Shown: positions 45,338 to 56,609, counted from the first letter of the stretch. The stretch: 64,000 nt of DNA from Stenogyne calaminthoides (GCA_037126765.1 JBBCBC010000007.1:30203667-30267666), one strand, 5' to 3'. A program made the numbers and translations. Notes: a model not told the origin generated them from the sequence alone.

Positions 45338-45689
45338 TGTGTGCATCTCTTTAAAGGTCTTTATTGATGGCATAAATTTGATCTTGTTGCAAGTTCATTT
45401 CCTTGGGTACCACCTGTGATGTACGACCATTTGAAGAAGAAGCAAGATGCTCGCCTGCGAGGTTATTTTCCTCTCCATTATGATGTACAAATTTCACGTT
45501 TAGGGGTGCTGAAAGTATTAGTGGGTTGAAATATCTATGTTGGCATGTGAAACAATCTTTAAGGTATTTCAATCCACACCTTGATTCATCTCATTGACTT
45601 CATCTACTTGCATTTCAAAATTAAAATCATCTTCTTCTTGTTGCACCTCTAATGTAACTTTGTTCACAAGGATAATACAAATGAAATAA
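45338..45689. other. Unclassified AT-rich stretch
   Basis: A minus-strand opening of 73 codons (45351-45572) shows no recognisable domain and no supporting signals. I see no gene. Confidence 0.4.
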
Positions 45690-46145
45690 ATAACTTATAT
45701 CATAAACAACTTAAATAACCAAACAACCTGAACAACCTACACTTAAGAACAACTTAAACAACTAAATAACTAGAACAACCTACACTTATGAACAACTTAA
45801 ACAACTAACAACTTGAACAACTTAAGCAACCTACACTAGTTAATTTAAACAACTAAACTACTTAAAATCATAAATAACTTAAACAATTAAACTACTTAAA
45901 GTGTATGTTTGCAGTCACATTTCTACAGTGCAGAAGCACTTAAATTTTAAGTTGGTTAGACCAAACTTTTAAAAAGTATAAGTGCTTCTAGGGTCTTAAT
46001 AGTGTTCTAAAACACCACCAAAATCATAAACAACTTAAACAACTAAATAATCTAACAACCTATACTAATGAACAACTAAAACAACTAACCTACATTTATA
46101 AACAACTTGAATAACTAAACAGCTTAAACAACCTAAACAACCCTG
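45690..46145. repeat. Degenerate AAC-rich tandem repeat
   Basis: Dozens of imperfect copies of aacaacttaaacaactaa and aacaacctacactta. The motif is the complement of the gttgtttaa motif in the 185-bp repeats, so both may be sub-terminal repeats of one old element. An inserted stretch at 45900-46020 has an internal inverted repeat (agaagcacttaaa / aagtgcttct). Confidence 0.7.
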
Positions 46146-46578
46146 ACGGAAAATGATTTATGAAAATTTAAAAGAATTTGTACAATCAATGATATAACAA
46201 TAAATATCAACAAATCAAACAAAGAAAAATATACTACAAACAAGTGATAGGGACATTTATTTAATTTAATAAATGTAGAAAATATTTTTAAAAGAGATAT
46301 ATATAAAAGAAGGTAATAGGGGCATTTATGTAATTTAATAAATATAAAAATATTTTTTTAAACCACTTAAATAAAAGAGGGCATTTTTAAATGTTTTGAT
46401 TAAGACTGTTTGTTATAAGTGGGGCTGACTAAGCCATTTTTAAAAATGCCCCTTAAATTTAAAGAGAGGAATGATGGAAGACGAAGAGCAAAGGGAAAGA
46501 AACCCTTCCTATGGAATGTGTTGATAAATTTGAACCTTTATCCCTAAAATTCGGTTCTGAATTCAAAAAAATCACAAA
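46146..46578. other. Unclassified AT-rich stretch
   Basis: Contains two related blocks, gatagggacatttatttaatttaataaat (near 46247) and aataggggcatttatgtaatttaataaat (near 46316). No gene is supported. Confidence 0.4.
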
Positions 46579-46583
46579 ATCAC

Positions 46584-48296
46584 TATTGTCCCGGTGCAAA
46601 CGAGTCTTACACGTGTATGGGGGGGGAATACACTTGTTCAGTGATTTTTAAAACTTTTCTTCACTGAGATCAGAAGAGTCAGGATGTCCTGAGAATTTTG
46701 CCCTGAGAAGCACGAATCGCCCTGAGTCAAAGTCTACTGAGACAGTGATCCTGAGCAGCTTTCAGAAGCTTCAGATTAGCCCAACTGATCCTGAGTTTTA
46801 TCAGAGATCCTGAGAAGCTTGGATTAGATAATTATCTTACTGAATACTCAGTAGAGTTAATTCAGTTTGGTAACTATCTGTTCTAGCTAATCAAGAGTGA
46901 GGAATGGTTGGCCCTAAGTTTATACTCGTTTAACTTGCTGAAAATCTTCTCCTTTAATAAATCAGTGGTTAATGTTGTGTTCAATTTGATGTAAGTTCAG
47001 TGGATTGGTTCCAACTGAATGTCAGTAAAGTATGCTTTCAGTGAAAATATGCAACATATAGAATTCAAAACAGAAAGCAAACGACACAACAATTATAGTG
47101 ATTCAGAGACTCAAGCTCCTACGTCCACTCTCTCTAATCTTCAGAGAAATTCCTTAACTCACTTCTCCTAAAGTTTTCTGGCTGACTCACTGCAGCTTAC
47201 TAACTCAAAACACACAAGCTTTCTGACTGTCTAAAACAGTTTACTCGCTTCTTCTCTAGAGTTTTCTGGCTGAACTCAACTGCAGCTTACTCACTCTTTA
47301 CAACTCTAACTCACCAACAAAACACATACACTCAAACTACCTTATCAAAGGGTTTGAGTTTGGGTTGGTTTCCAACTAGGGTGAGATATCCTTTACAATA
47401 AGACCAAATGCAAAGGCTAGGATACCTCTATTAAGCTTTGGATATATCTATCAAATCTAGGCTTAGTGTAGTGTGAGCTCTCTTCAATGTGAAACACTTG
47501 GAAAATTCTAGGGTTTTTGAGTGCTTCAATTTGCAAGAATACGAATGAGCTCTTGAGTTGCTTTGATTTCCCGTAACCTTGCAATGGTGAAGGTTACTGG
47601 TATTTATAGGCAACTTTACCAATGGTCACTCTTGAAAAACTATCCGTTGGAAGAGATAGTATCAAGGGTTTCCTCTTCTGGTTATTGATGAATGACTATT
47701 TTTAGGGTTTTAACACTCCCTTGCATGTTTTAGGTAATATGCAACCATGTAGCCAATCACCAATTTTTGTAGTCTGGAACATAGTACTACTGACAAAATT
47801 CAGTGCCCTGTCGCTTTTAGTGTCAGTAAAGTACAGTGTTGTCTTCCTCTGATTGGTTCTTGTCTTCAGTGAATGTAGACAAACAAACGACTCTTTTTAG
47901 GTCAATCTCTCTGAATGAGACAACCTTAAACAATACTTAGACTTAGTTCTTTTTGTCTGCACTTGAATGTTTTGGGTAACACTTACATCTTCCTCATTTT
48001 TGTATGTACTCTGAGCATTCAGGTTTATCTGAATTCTTCAAGAACTCAATGAGTCTTGATAACCACGAGTCTTGATATCTTGAGTCTTGATGTCTTCTCG
48101 AGTCTTGATATCCTCTGAGTCTTCAGTATCCTAAAATTTATCTGAATATATATCTGCTGACTATACATGATGCAAATATCTTCTTTAACTATTCTATACT
48201 GAAACCTGACCCAGACTATCAAGATTATCCTGAACATGTCATACTCAGGGGTTTTGAGTTATAATCAAAACTTTTTATTAAATTCATCTCCCAACA
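46584..48296 (-). repeat. Solo LTR of the B family
   Basis: This solo LTR is 1713 bp. The minus strand starts TGTTGGGAGATG at 48296; the other end reads tattgtcccgg (TG lost, one base missing). It is flanked by a perfect 5-bp target duplication, atcac (46579-46583 and 48297-48301). TATA box 47601-47610; R stem-loop 47098-47128, whose stem is weakened (GTGA instead of GTGG on the plus strand). Confidence 0.95.
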
Positions 48297-48301
48297 ATCA
48301 C

Positions 48302-48695
48302 CAACTCTCCTCCCCTACTAGTACCATTACCAGTTATACGACAAAACCCTCCTAAAATTTCAGTTATAGCAACCAATGGTGTGGAAATTGTGGATGTTCC
48401 TGTGTTGTGTTTCTGAGTTTTTTTTATCACCAACTCTCAACACAGTCTATTTGATATAGATTGTGCAAAGTCTTATTAAAACAATTCGTGTGTTGTGTTT
48501 CTGAGTTTTTCGTTATTTTTGTCTCTATTTTACTAATGTTACTTCGAGTGTTACAACATTTAGTGTAACATCAATCTGTTTTACTTAACACAATCCCGAT
48601 TCACAAACTTTCAGTAAATATTTAGGCTTTAAATATGTAAATTTTTATATATTTTTTAATTTGATATGTAAATTTTTGTAATTTTTCAATTTTGA
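48302..48695. other. Unclassified stretch with a 22-bp direct repeat
   Basis: The motif tgtgttgtgtttctgagttt occurs near 48399 and again near 48489. The right part is AT-rich with a repeated tatgtaaatttttgtaattttt motif. No gene is supported. Confidence 0.4.
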
Positions 48696-48697
48696 TA

Positions 48698-48963
48698 CTC
48701 CCCCGTCCCAATCTTAAAAAAACTCTTTCCATTTTTTTTGTCACAATCTTAAGAGAACCTTTTCTAAAATGGATATACTCACTTTATCACTTTATCACAT
48801 AAAATACTAATAAACAACTATTTCTACCCCCAACTACCCACTACTTTATCACATAAAGTACTAATAAACAACTCTTTCTACCCCCAACACTTTATCACAA
48901 TTTCACTGAATTCTTATGAACAGTAAGAGTTCATTTAAAAACTTAAGAATGGGAAGGAGGGAG
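48698..48963. mobile_element. Stowaway-type MITE (266 bp)
   Basis: The ends ctcccccgtcccaatcttaa and ttaagaatgggaaggaggga are inverted repeats of the Stowaway consensus type (CTCCCTCCGTCCC), flanked by TA on both sides (48696-48697 and 48964-48965). Stowaways are moved by Tc1/mariner transposases. The middle carries two copies of a segment of about 50 bp (actttatcacataaa.tactaataaacaac), an internal duplication. Confidence 0.92.
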
Positions 48964-48965
48964 TA

Positions 48966-50327
48966 TGAATTTTGAGATTTTAGATGTATAAATTTTGGTA
49001 TTTTATCAATTTAGATATAAAAATGTAAATTATCAATGAAATAAAATAAAATGCACATATGCATGTGTTTCTATTTTTGAATTTCAAAATAAGGGTATTT
49101 TTATCTTTTTAAGCATGATTTTAAATCCTTTAGTAATTGAAAAAAAAAATGAGATAATGACTTCTAGGTCCAAAAACCAAGCCCAATGTAACTCTTAGGT
49201 CCAAAGGAAAAAAAAAAGTACTCCCAAGTGCAAAATCCTACACAAAAAGCCCACTATACCCCCACTTCTCCCCATATCTGACGCTCACTATTTCATTTCT
49301 TTTCTCTCTCTCTCTCTCTCATTTCTCTCATCTCTCTCTAAAAAAAATTGCCCAGCCAAGCCCAAACCCTAAATCCCACCCAAACCGGCCCCCTTGCAGA
49401 CGCCACCCCACCGCCGCCGATATAAAGGCGGAGTCGAAGCGGCGGAGACTAAGATAGAGAACAAGGTGGCCTTGGCGAGATCTGTCTTGCTTTTATGAAA
49501 AAAAGTCGCCACCATGCCGATCTTTTATGGGATCTGTGTGTTTTTTTCGACCTTGCTTGCCCAAAGTTTTATGTTTTGGTAAGATTAGTCAATAGGCCCC
49601 CGTTCAAGGTATTATTGTGGCCTTTTCTCTCTCTTGATTTTTTTTAAATTTTTATTTAACTTTTTTTTTCAAAATTTTAGGTGGGGTTTTGCTGAGGATT
49701 AAAGAGAGAGTGACAAGCTGCTCTCCAGATTTGCTAATGAATTGATTTAAAATTTCCTTTTGCTCAGTCATGGAAAACAAGTTGTTCTCCAGATTTGCTG
49801 ATGAACAAACGTGGAGAATTTGACCGAGTTTGAACATACCTGTGCAAAAATTTTGTGGATCTGTGGTTTTTTTTTGTGTGAATCTGTGGTTTTTGTTTTG
49901 GGCGGCGGCAAATCTGTGGTGATTTTTGTGGTGGTGGTGGTGATGAATTTGTTCCATCTGGTGGCGTTGGGGTTTCTTTTGGGCTGCAGTTGTGGTGGTG
50001 GTTGGTGGCGGTGGTGAGGGGCTGGAGATGGAGGGTGTATCGGTGGTTGTTGTGGTGATTTCTTCTCATTTTTGTACGGTGTCGTTCAATATTAAGAGGA
50101 CGAACACTATGGTCGACTCTGATTCGTCAATCCAGTAAGGCAAAAATCCTCTGGTTAGATGGAGAAATATGAATCTGTTTGTAAATGGAGATGCATAGGT
50201 TCATCATTTTTATGAATTTGTGAATGTTTTTATGCATATGTGCATAATATTTTGAGTTTAGTTATATAAATATTCAATTTTGATATAATTTTTGAGTTTT
50301 TAGATGTATAAATTTTGGGATTATTAT
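48966..50327. other. Unclassified stretch, old repeat-like sequence
   Basis: It starts and ends with related AT-rich sequence (ttagatgtataaattttgg near 48980 and 50303), which may bracket an inserted repeat. The middle (49250-50090) has higher GC, a (TC)9 run at 49303-49320 and long GTG/TGG-rich tracts. Their complement gives a His/Pro-rich open frame (49652-50069) that I judge non-coding. Confidence 0.4.
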
Positions 50328-51775
50328 CTTTTTGTTAGGGTTATACTGAAAAGTATGCTTTTACTTTGTATAACTAAACTGGATTTCTGTCTTATTTACT
50401 GAAATAAATTATTTATCACTGATGCTTTAAATATCATTGAATGTTACATATATTTATTGCATAATTGTTCAATAAACAGTACGTGTTACATTGTAGTTAA
50501 TTTAGTGATACCAGATCACAGAAGATTAAATTAACAGTCCCTTGTAACTAAAAGTACGCTGTTCACGACCTAGATGGAAAAGAACAATCCATCGTGAAAG
50601 GTTGAAGTGTAAGGCTCATATTGACTTGTCTTGACCAAGAGATTACACTAGTGCATGACTGATGCACTGAATAGGACCTACAGGAGGATAAATTCTTCAG
50701 CACTGAATTAGGAAGAATTAGACCTCAGTGGTTCGTTATTTCTTATTCTTCGTCCCTTAAATAGGATCGTGTGTGGTTAGTAATTATTGCTTTGACTTAT
50801 GACAGGTAGAAAATCAATGAGATTCAATACTTTATATCTTGGGCAATATTATTGGTCACATGCGATTGCTAAGATTTAATACGAAGAATCGTGTGCAAGT
50901 ACGCTTGTTCGATTTTCCCCCTTGGGAGGTTCATAAAATTTATCATACCAAATCTTGCAAGTGGAATTAGTTTCCGATATGGATAATAATGATGAATCGT
51001 TCCTTGACCAAGGAAAAAAGATATTAATTAATGGAAAGCTATTTCAGTGGCTTGAATTAATTAATGGGCTATATAATCTTAAACACGGGAAATAATGACC
51101 GGAAGCCATATTAACAGTAATATGGGTTAAGATGGATAGTGCAATATTAATTATGTAGTGGGATTAATTAATATTTATGGACTTGAATAATATTGTGGCT
51201 CAATATTATGTATTCAAAGTCCATTAGAAGGTCTAATCTTAATTCTCCTAAAGGCCTCTCAAGTAGCCCAAAGATAAAGTCCAATAACTGAAAAAGGTGT
51301 TTAAAATAAAATAAATTATTGTTGCCTAATTTTTCCCTAAAAATTTTCGAAATTAATAAATAAAATGGGAGAAAGATTTTCTTTTGATTTTGTTATGGAA
51401 TGAAGATAAGGATTCTTGGAATACAATGTTATCTCATTAAATTCAAGAAATCTCCCACTTGGTTATTTATTAAGTGAATTTCGAAATTTTGATTAAATAA
51501 GGGAAGGAAATTTTTTTTTTGATTTTCTTGAAAAGATATTATGGAAGATATGTATTCTTGGAGTACAAGAATATCTCATAAATTCAAGAAGATCCAAATC
51601 TTGGATTCATATTCCTCATTATTTTCGAAATATACCATAATATTAGGAGGTGAGATTTTGTGGAATATTTAATTATGGAGAAAAGAATATATGAGATATA
51701 TTCAAGTTTTCTTGGAGATCAAGAAAAAGATTTTTCCATCTTTATTTACACTCAAAAAATCGGCCACCCCTATGT

Positions 51776-51785
51776 GTATAAATAG
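51776..51785 (+). promoter_or_regulatory. TATA box in solo LTR of the A family
   Basis: Gtataaatag, at the same place in the LTR as 7548-7557 in A. Confidence 0.6.
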
Positions 51786-52003
51786 GGGATGAATTTTTCA
51801 TCCCCAATGCAATTCCATGTGTTGGAAAAATTAGAAATCCACAAAGGTGGTGCAACATAATTTTATTTTTCCCTTTTGTTAAATTGTTCGCGAGTTCCTA
51901 CCACCGGATTGTTGAACAATGATAAGAGAATACTTGAGAAGGTCTTTTGGTGTGTTCGTGTGAACGGGATCCATCTTCTCAACGGTTGTCACTCCGAGAT
52001 GTT

Positions 52004-52053
52004 AGTTCACGTAAACCCGTTGTAATTCCGCATGCGTAGGATTTACGTGAACT
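52004..52053 (+). promoter_or_regulatory. U5 inverted repeat in the A-family LTR
   Basis: A perfect 12-bp stem with a 26-base loop containing ccgcatgcgtagg. It is conserved in A as a 10-bp stem (7191-7235). It lies downstream of the TATA box, so it would be transcribed. Confidence 0.5.
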
Positions 52054-52193
52054 GATTATATGCATGATTTGTTGTTCAATTATTATTTGAATTAATATAG
52101 AATTAATTCATGCTAGTAATAATTGTTAGAATTAAATTTGTATTTAAATATTCATCCCGAATATATCCGGACAATTAATTCTCCAACACTTTT

Positions 52194-52616
52194 TAGACAT
52201 GAAAAATGTAATTTGTTAAAGTAAATTATAAACTGATGCATGTATATATGCATATGTTCATGTATTTATGAATATGTACATCTTCAGTGCATGTCCAGTG
52301 AAGACGAAGAAGATGGTAAAAGTTGCAACTCTATTAAAGAAGATCAAATTAAAAAACTGGAAAATGGAAGTAGTCTGGTAAAAGTTGCAGGTTTCTATTA
52401 TACAGATGAAGAAGATGGTACAAGTTGTAGGGTTTTATGCTGAACAACTATATTAAAGTAGATGAAATTAAAATTTTAAAAAGTGGAAAATGGAAGTAGC
52501 AGCAGATTTGCAGTGGTGTACCAATTTAAAAAACTGAAAAACGTCAACTCATTGCAGGGCCGTTGCAGGACTGTGGAGGTTGGAGTGTTTTGTAGGAGTA
52601 TTAGGGGTATTAATAT
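52194..52616 (+). other. Unclassified stretch with short imperfect repeats
   Basis: The motif gaagaagatggtaaaagttgca and variants occur two to three times (52300-52435), as do aaaatggaagtag (52363 and 52486). A 67-codon opening exists but has no recognisable domain. Confidence 0.4.
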
Positions 52617-52970
52617 TGTTGTGTTCGATATAATTAATCAGTATTAATCGAATACGTCGGAGGACACGTGTAATATTCAATTATTAAAATAACCACGCTT
52701 AATGGATAAGTGTGCACGAAGCTTGACGAAAAAACAAGTTTGTTCGCCGGCTCGCCACTTGTCAACCATGCGAGTATGCTCGCCTATGAAGTAAGTTTTG
52801 TTCGCCAGCTTGCCATTTACCAACCAAGGTTGTTCAACCAGCCTACCGAGCAAACAGGTATGTTCGCCAGACTAACCGAGCAAACATGTATGATCCTAAA
52901 AAGATGTTGATCTGATCAGTCTAACTGATCAGATCAGGGAAGGAGAAATCAGATAGCCTGAGTCAAGTGA

Positions 52971-53400
52971 CCTCAGGGTCAGTATGTTCGATGATCAGAT
53001 ATCCTGAGGGCTCAGACATTCCTGAAGGCTCAGACAACCTGAAGGGTCAGTATGTTCGATGCTCAGATATCCTGAGGGCTCAGACAATCCTGAAGGCTCA
53101 GACAACCTGAAGGGTCAGTATGCTTGATGCTCAGCTATCCTGAGGGCTCAGATATCCTGAAGGCTCCGACAAACCTGAGGGGTCAGTATGCTCGATGCTC
53201 AGATATCCTGAAGGCTCAGACAAACCTGAGGGGTCAGTATGCTCGATGCTCAGATATCCTGATGGCTCAGACATCCTGAAGGCTCAGACAACCTGAGGGG
53301 TCAGTATGCTCGATGCTCAGACATCCTGAGGAAACAGACATACCCGATGCTCAGATAACCTGAGGACTCAGACAACCTGAAGGACTCAGACATGCTCGAT
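52971..53400 (+). repeat. Minisatellite in U3 of the G LTR
   Basis: Six or so units of 50-70 bp built from cctgagggctcagaca, cctgaaggctcagacaa, cctgaggggtcagtatg and ctcgatgctcagatat, with internal sub-repeats. It lies about 230 bp upstream of the TATA box, where enhancer repeats are usual. Confidence 0.85.
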
Positions 53401-53624
53401 GAGGACAATATTCCAGCATAAAATTGATATGGTTTAATGGGGCGAACAAAGCATTCAGTCGAGTAAAAGATTGATTTGGACGACCAAAAGAGTGCCTTAT
53501 AGACAAGCAAATGCAAAGATCAACCAGGAAGATGAAGTTGGAAACGTGGCAGCATTACATGAGTTCTTGTATGGCCCGAAGTTTCCAGCTCATGCATGCC
53601 AAAACAGCTCATGATTGTCAAATA

Positions 53625-53634
53625 CTATAAATAG
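53625..53634 (+). promoter_or_regulatory. TATA box of element G
   Basis: Ctataaatag, about 210 bp upstream of the conserved R stem-loop; the likely core promoter. Confidence 0.65.
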
Positions 53635-53845
53635 AAGAAAAAACAGCAAGAAACAGGTTCACAAAAAATTTCCCAGAGGGGTAAGATTCAGAAAAATTCG
53701 AGAGCTCATCCATACACATAAAAAACCCTAGCACTCATATACCAACTCTCCAAATCATCTTTATCCACAACGATTCATCTTCATGAGATGTATCATATAT
53801 TGTACGTGTAAAACTCGCAATACTGCATCCCTGGCTTGGTACGCC

Positions 53846-53875
53846 CCCAGAGTAGTCATTTCTTGACGAACTGGG
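53846..53875 (+). promoter_or_regulatory. R-region stem-loop, LTR of G
   Basis: CCCAGAGTAGTCATTTCT, then TGACGAACTGGG; CCCAG pairs with CTGGG. This and about 20 bases on each side closely match the LTR of the copia element E (32330-32390). Confidence 0.55.
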
Positions 53876-53982
53876 TCAACAAATTCCTCTTAATTACAGT
53901 TTATTATACACTTGCATATTTTGTTTGTGAGTTGTCACCGAATTAGCCACATAATATTCTCCATATAAAATGACTCGCAACA

Positions 53983-54000
53983 AATTGGCGTTAGAAGGAG
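53983..54000 (+). other. Primer binding site region of element G
   Basis: Aattggcgttagaaggag follows the LTR. The tggcg start fits a tRNA 3' CCA complement; I did not assign the tRNA. Confidence 0.55.
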
Positions 54001-54065
54001 GGTGGCCCAAAAAAAACCAACCATACACAATCCCGTAGTTAGCCGAGGCAGAAAAAAGAAATATA

Positions 54066-55723
54066 ATGCCTCAATCTAGGAATACACAAACAGAGAGGTC
54101 GGGAGAAGGTCGGCCTCACGACCGAAAAGAGGCTCAGTGCCAACCTCACAAAGATCAGACAGTGCAGACCATCAATCTTGAGGATATTGCCAATGATCCG
54201 GCGGCCACAACAAAGGCAATCACTTTCTTGCTACGAGCACAGAAAGAGAGGGCCGAAAAAGAGTTGGCCAAGTTAAAAACTCAAGATGATGATGATCGAC
54301 GCTCGCATACACCTGATAGCGAGCAAGTTAAGATAAAAACTGCACGGAAGCGGGATAATAAAAAAGCAGATGATATGTCGGATGACGAACAACCTCAAGG
54401 GTCCAAACCATCAGCGTTTGGACGTTTGAGGCTCTCCGCCAAAGACCGAATCGGCAATAATAGGCTACAGGAACCCGGGAGGGAACAGCCGATAAACATG
54501 CCCGCTCCCTCAGATTCTCGTGATCATCCGCATCCCGAACAAAAATCGGCTGGAACAAAATTGTCTATTCATCATGGATTGGGTAGTCAAGCACGAACTT
54601 GGAAAGGGGGACTGCCTCATCACGAGCATGACCCACTGGGTCCTCATGATGGGATACAGCCCCGATCCAAGTCTGTCAGTTCCACAAAATTTGCGGAAAT
54701 GCAGAAAGCCATCGAAGGCTTACAGGCCGACCTGGCCGCGACCAAAGGACACCCTCGGGCGAGCACAATACCCTGCTCACCACTAACACCAGCGATCATG
54801 GCGGCCGAAATACAAGAGAAAGTGGCGAAGATCCGATCACCAATCCCCATGTTCGATGCTGAGTCTGACCCACATGTTCACCTCAACAAATACTCAGACT
54901 TTATGATCGCCATAGGTGCCACAGACGCGACGCAGTGCCGATCATTCCCCATGACTTTGGGTGATCGGGCACATAGATGGTTCTCTACTTTGCCCGCTGC
55001 GTCCATCACATCTTTTGCTCAATTGGGACAACAATTCCTATCCCATTTCTCATCCATGTGTGCTCGCCCAGCACCAAAACAAAGGTGCGCATTTTTCCCA
55101 ACTAAGGGGTGAGTCAGATCGAGCATACATCGAAAGATTTGATAAATGTTTGTATGATGGGGCCCCAGTTGAAGAGGATGCCAAGATCCTCGCGGTGGTC
55201 GGAGGCCTGACCCTGAATACTGACATGTGGAAAGCCATGCATCAAGACTGGCCGAACACATATTCAGAATTTCGAGAGCGAGCAGCCAAGATCATAGCCA
55301 TGCAGGATTTGCTCGCCCAGTCACGATTGGGTCAGGAAACAACAACTAAGAAAGTTTTTGGGAAGAAAGTGATTAATGAGGGGGGGGTACAAACCCCCAG
55401 GGTCTTTCAAACCATTCGAAGAAAGAGCAGAAGCAAACGTCCTACGAAGTCTTCTGGGCGTTTCAGCAGAATTAATTTTTAACCAAATCAAAGATCGAAA
55501 CATGTTAGATAGACCTCGAAGAATCATAATGGACAAGCATCGTCTTAATGCTTCCAAATATTGTAATTATCACGAGTACATCTGGCACAATACAGAAGAT
55601 TGTCGCGATTTACTTCGTCAACTTTGGAAGCTATACGAAGATAATCGTCTTACCCAGTTCCTAAAAAAGCCGGCGAGCAGAGACTCCCGAACAGAAAAAA
55701 CAGGAGATCGTAGGGGTAAGTGA
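54066..55723 (+). pseudogene. Element G gag
   Basis: Gag starts at the ATG at 54066 (MPQSRNTQTERSGEGRPHDR). A charged N-terminus leads into the gypsy Gag core: IRSPIPMFDAESDPHVHLNK, HRWFSTLPAASITSFAQLGQ and, after a frameshift near 55090, ESDRAYIERFDKCLYDGAP. A second shift lies near 55400. The Tat-type zinc motif YCNYHEYIWHNTEDCRDL is near 55560. A TGA at 55721-55723 interrupts the frame before protease. It would form the virus-like particle. Confidence 0.9.
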
Positions 55724-56609
55724 AAGGCAGAAGAAACATCTGACAGTGATCCCGAAGAATCCCATAAGAGGTCTGAAATACCCAAAAGAGGGGCTCCTAC
55801 TATGGGTAGAGGTCGAGAAAGTCAAGAGATCCACATGATACGTCCTGATTATAGTCCAGTGGGTGGATGTTATCAGGCACTAACATTATCGAACAGACGA
55901 AAGAAGATGGAGATGCGTGCCATGCAAAGCAGCCATCAGGTGAAGGTGGCGAGCACATCAGCTAGCACGCTACCCTCTCACCAAATTATGTTTTCAGAAG
56001 ACGATCTCGACGGTATAATCACTCCCCACAATGACTCTCTAACCATCAGTGCTCGTCTCCTCGGTTCGAAGGTGCACCGCCTCCTAGTGGATACTGGAGC
56101 GTATGCGAACATTTTGTTCGTCGACACTCTGCACCAAATGGAAAAGCAAGTTGGGGACTTGAGTAGCTATATTGAACCATGTGATCATACCATTATGGGT
56201 TTCGGGGAATCTGTAACCCGACCCTATAGTATGATCAGGTTAGGAGTCGAGTTAGAATAAACTCTAAATCCGGAGATCCGACGAACTAAAATGCTAGATT
56301 TTGTAATCGTTGATGCTCCGTCTAATTATAACGGGTTCCAAGGTCGCCCGTTTATTCAGGAATTTAAAGCGGCCTGTTCTACTTATTATTACTGTGTTAA
56401 ATTTCCAACACAAGATGGAACGGGTAGTGTAAAAGGCAATCAGAAAAAAGCTCGAGATTGTTTGCTATCATGTGCACCAGAAAAGCAAAATATCGTTAAC
56501 ATGATGGAGCAAACATGGGAGATCGGAGAGTCAAGCCAACAGGCAAATACGTTGCCAAAATATCCTTTGACGAGCACACCTCCCTGCGCGAACACCGAAT
56601 TTGGGATGG
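55724..56609 (+). pseudogene. Element G protease
   Basis: The frame continues with GRGRESQEIHMIRPDYSPVG, then the aspartic protease: SKVHRLLVDTGAYANILFVD (near 56070) with an intact D-T-G and MGFGESVTRPYSMIRLGVEL. A TAA at 56258-56260 precedes FVIVDAPSNYNGFQGRPFIQ, the protease C-terminus. The open frame ends at the solo LTR (EFGMV). Confidence 0.9.

Larger units (their letters stand above)
50333..52188 (+). repeat. Solo LTR of the A family, plus strand
   Basis: This solo LTR is 1856 bp, TGTTAGGGTTATAC...CTCCAACA, aligning in reverse to the LTRs of A (7056-8987). It is flanked by a perfect 5-bp target duplication, ctttt (50328-50332 and 52189-52193). TATA box 51776-51785. A perfect 12-bp inverted repeat (agttcacgtaaa 52004-52015, tttacgtgaact 52042-52053) lies in the U5 part. 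Confidence 0.97.
52617..53982 (+). repeat. 5' LTR of element G
   Basis: The proposed LTR is 1366 bp, starting TGTTGTGTTCG and ending CTCGCAACA, a TGTTG/CAACA terminal pair next to the primer site. Both edges are inferred, since no second LTR is in the window. It contains a minisatellite (52971-53400), a TATA box (53625-53634) and the R stem-loop (53846-53875). Confidence 0.75.

Noticed and set aside
45351..45572. 73-codon minus-strand open frame as a host gene fragment
   Set aside because: No recognisable domain, no neighbouring exon-like frame, AT-rich context.
48399..48510. Two copies of tgtgttgtgtttctgagttt as a target duplication around an insert
   Set aside because: 20-22 bp is too long for known plant transposons and the 70-bp interval has no terminal repeats; more likely a local duplication.
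49652..50069. His/Pro-rich minus-strand open frame
   Set aside because: It is the complement of TGG/GTG-rich low-complexity DNA; no domain, no flanking gene signals.
52971..53400. Repeat array as a CRISPR
   Set aside because: The units are contiguous and degenerate without unique spacers of constant length, in a plant LTR.
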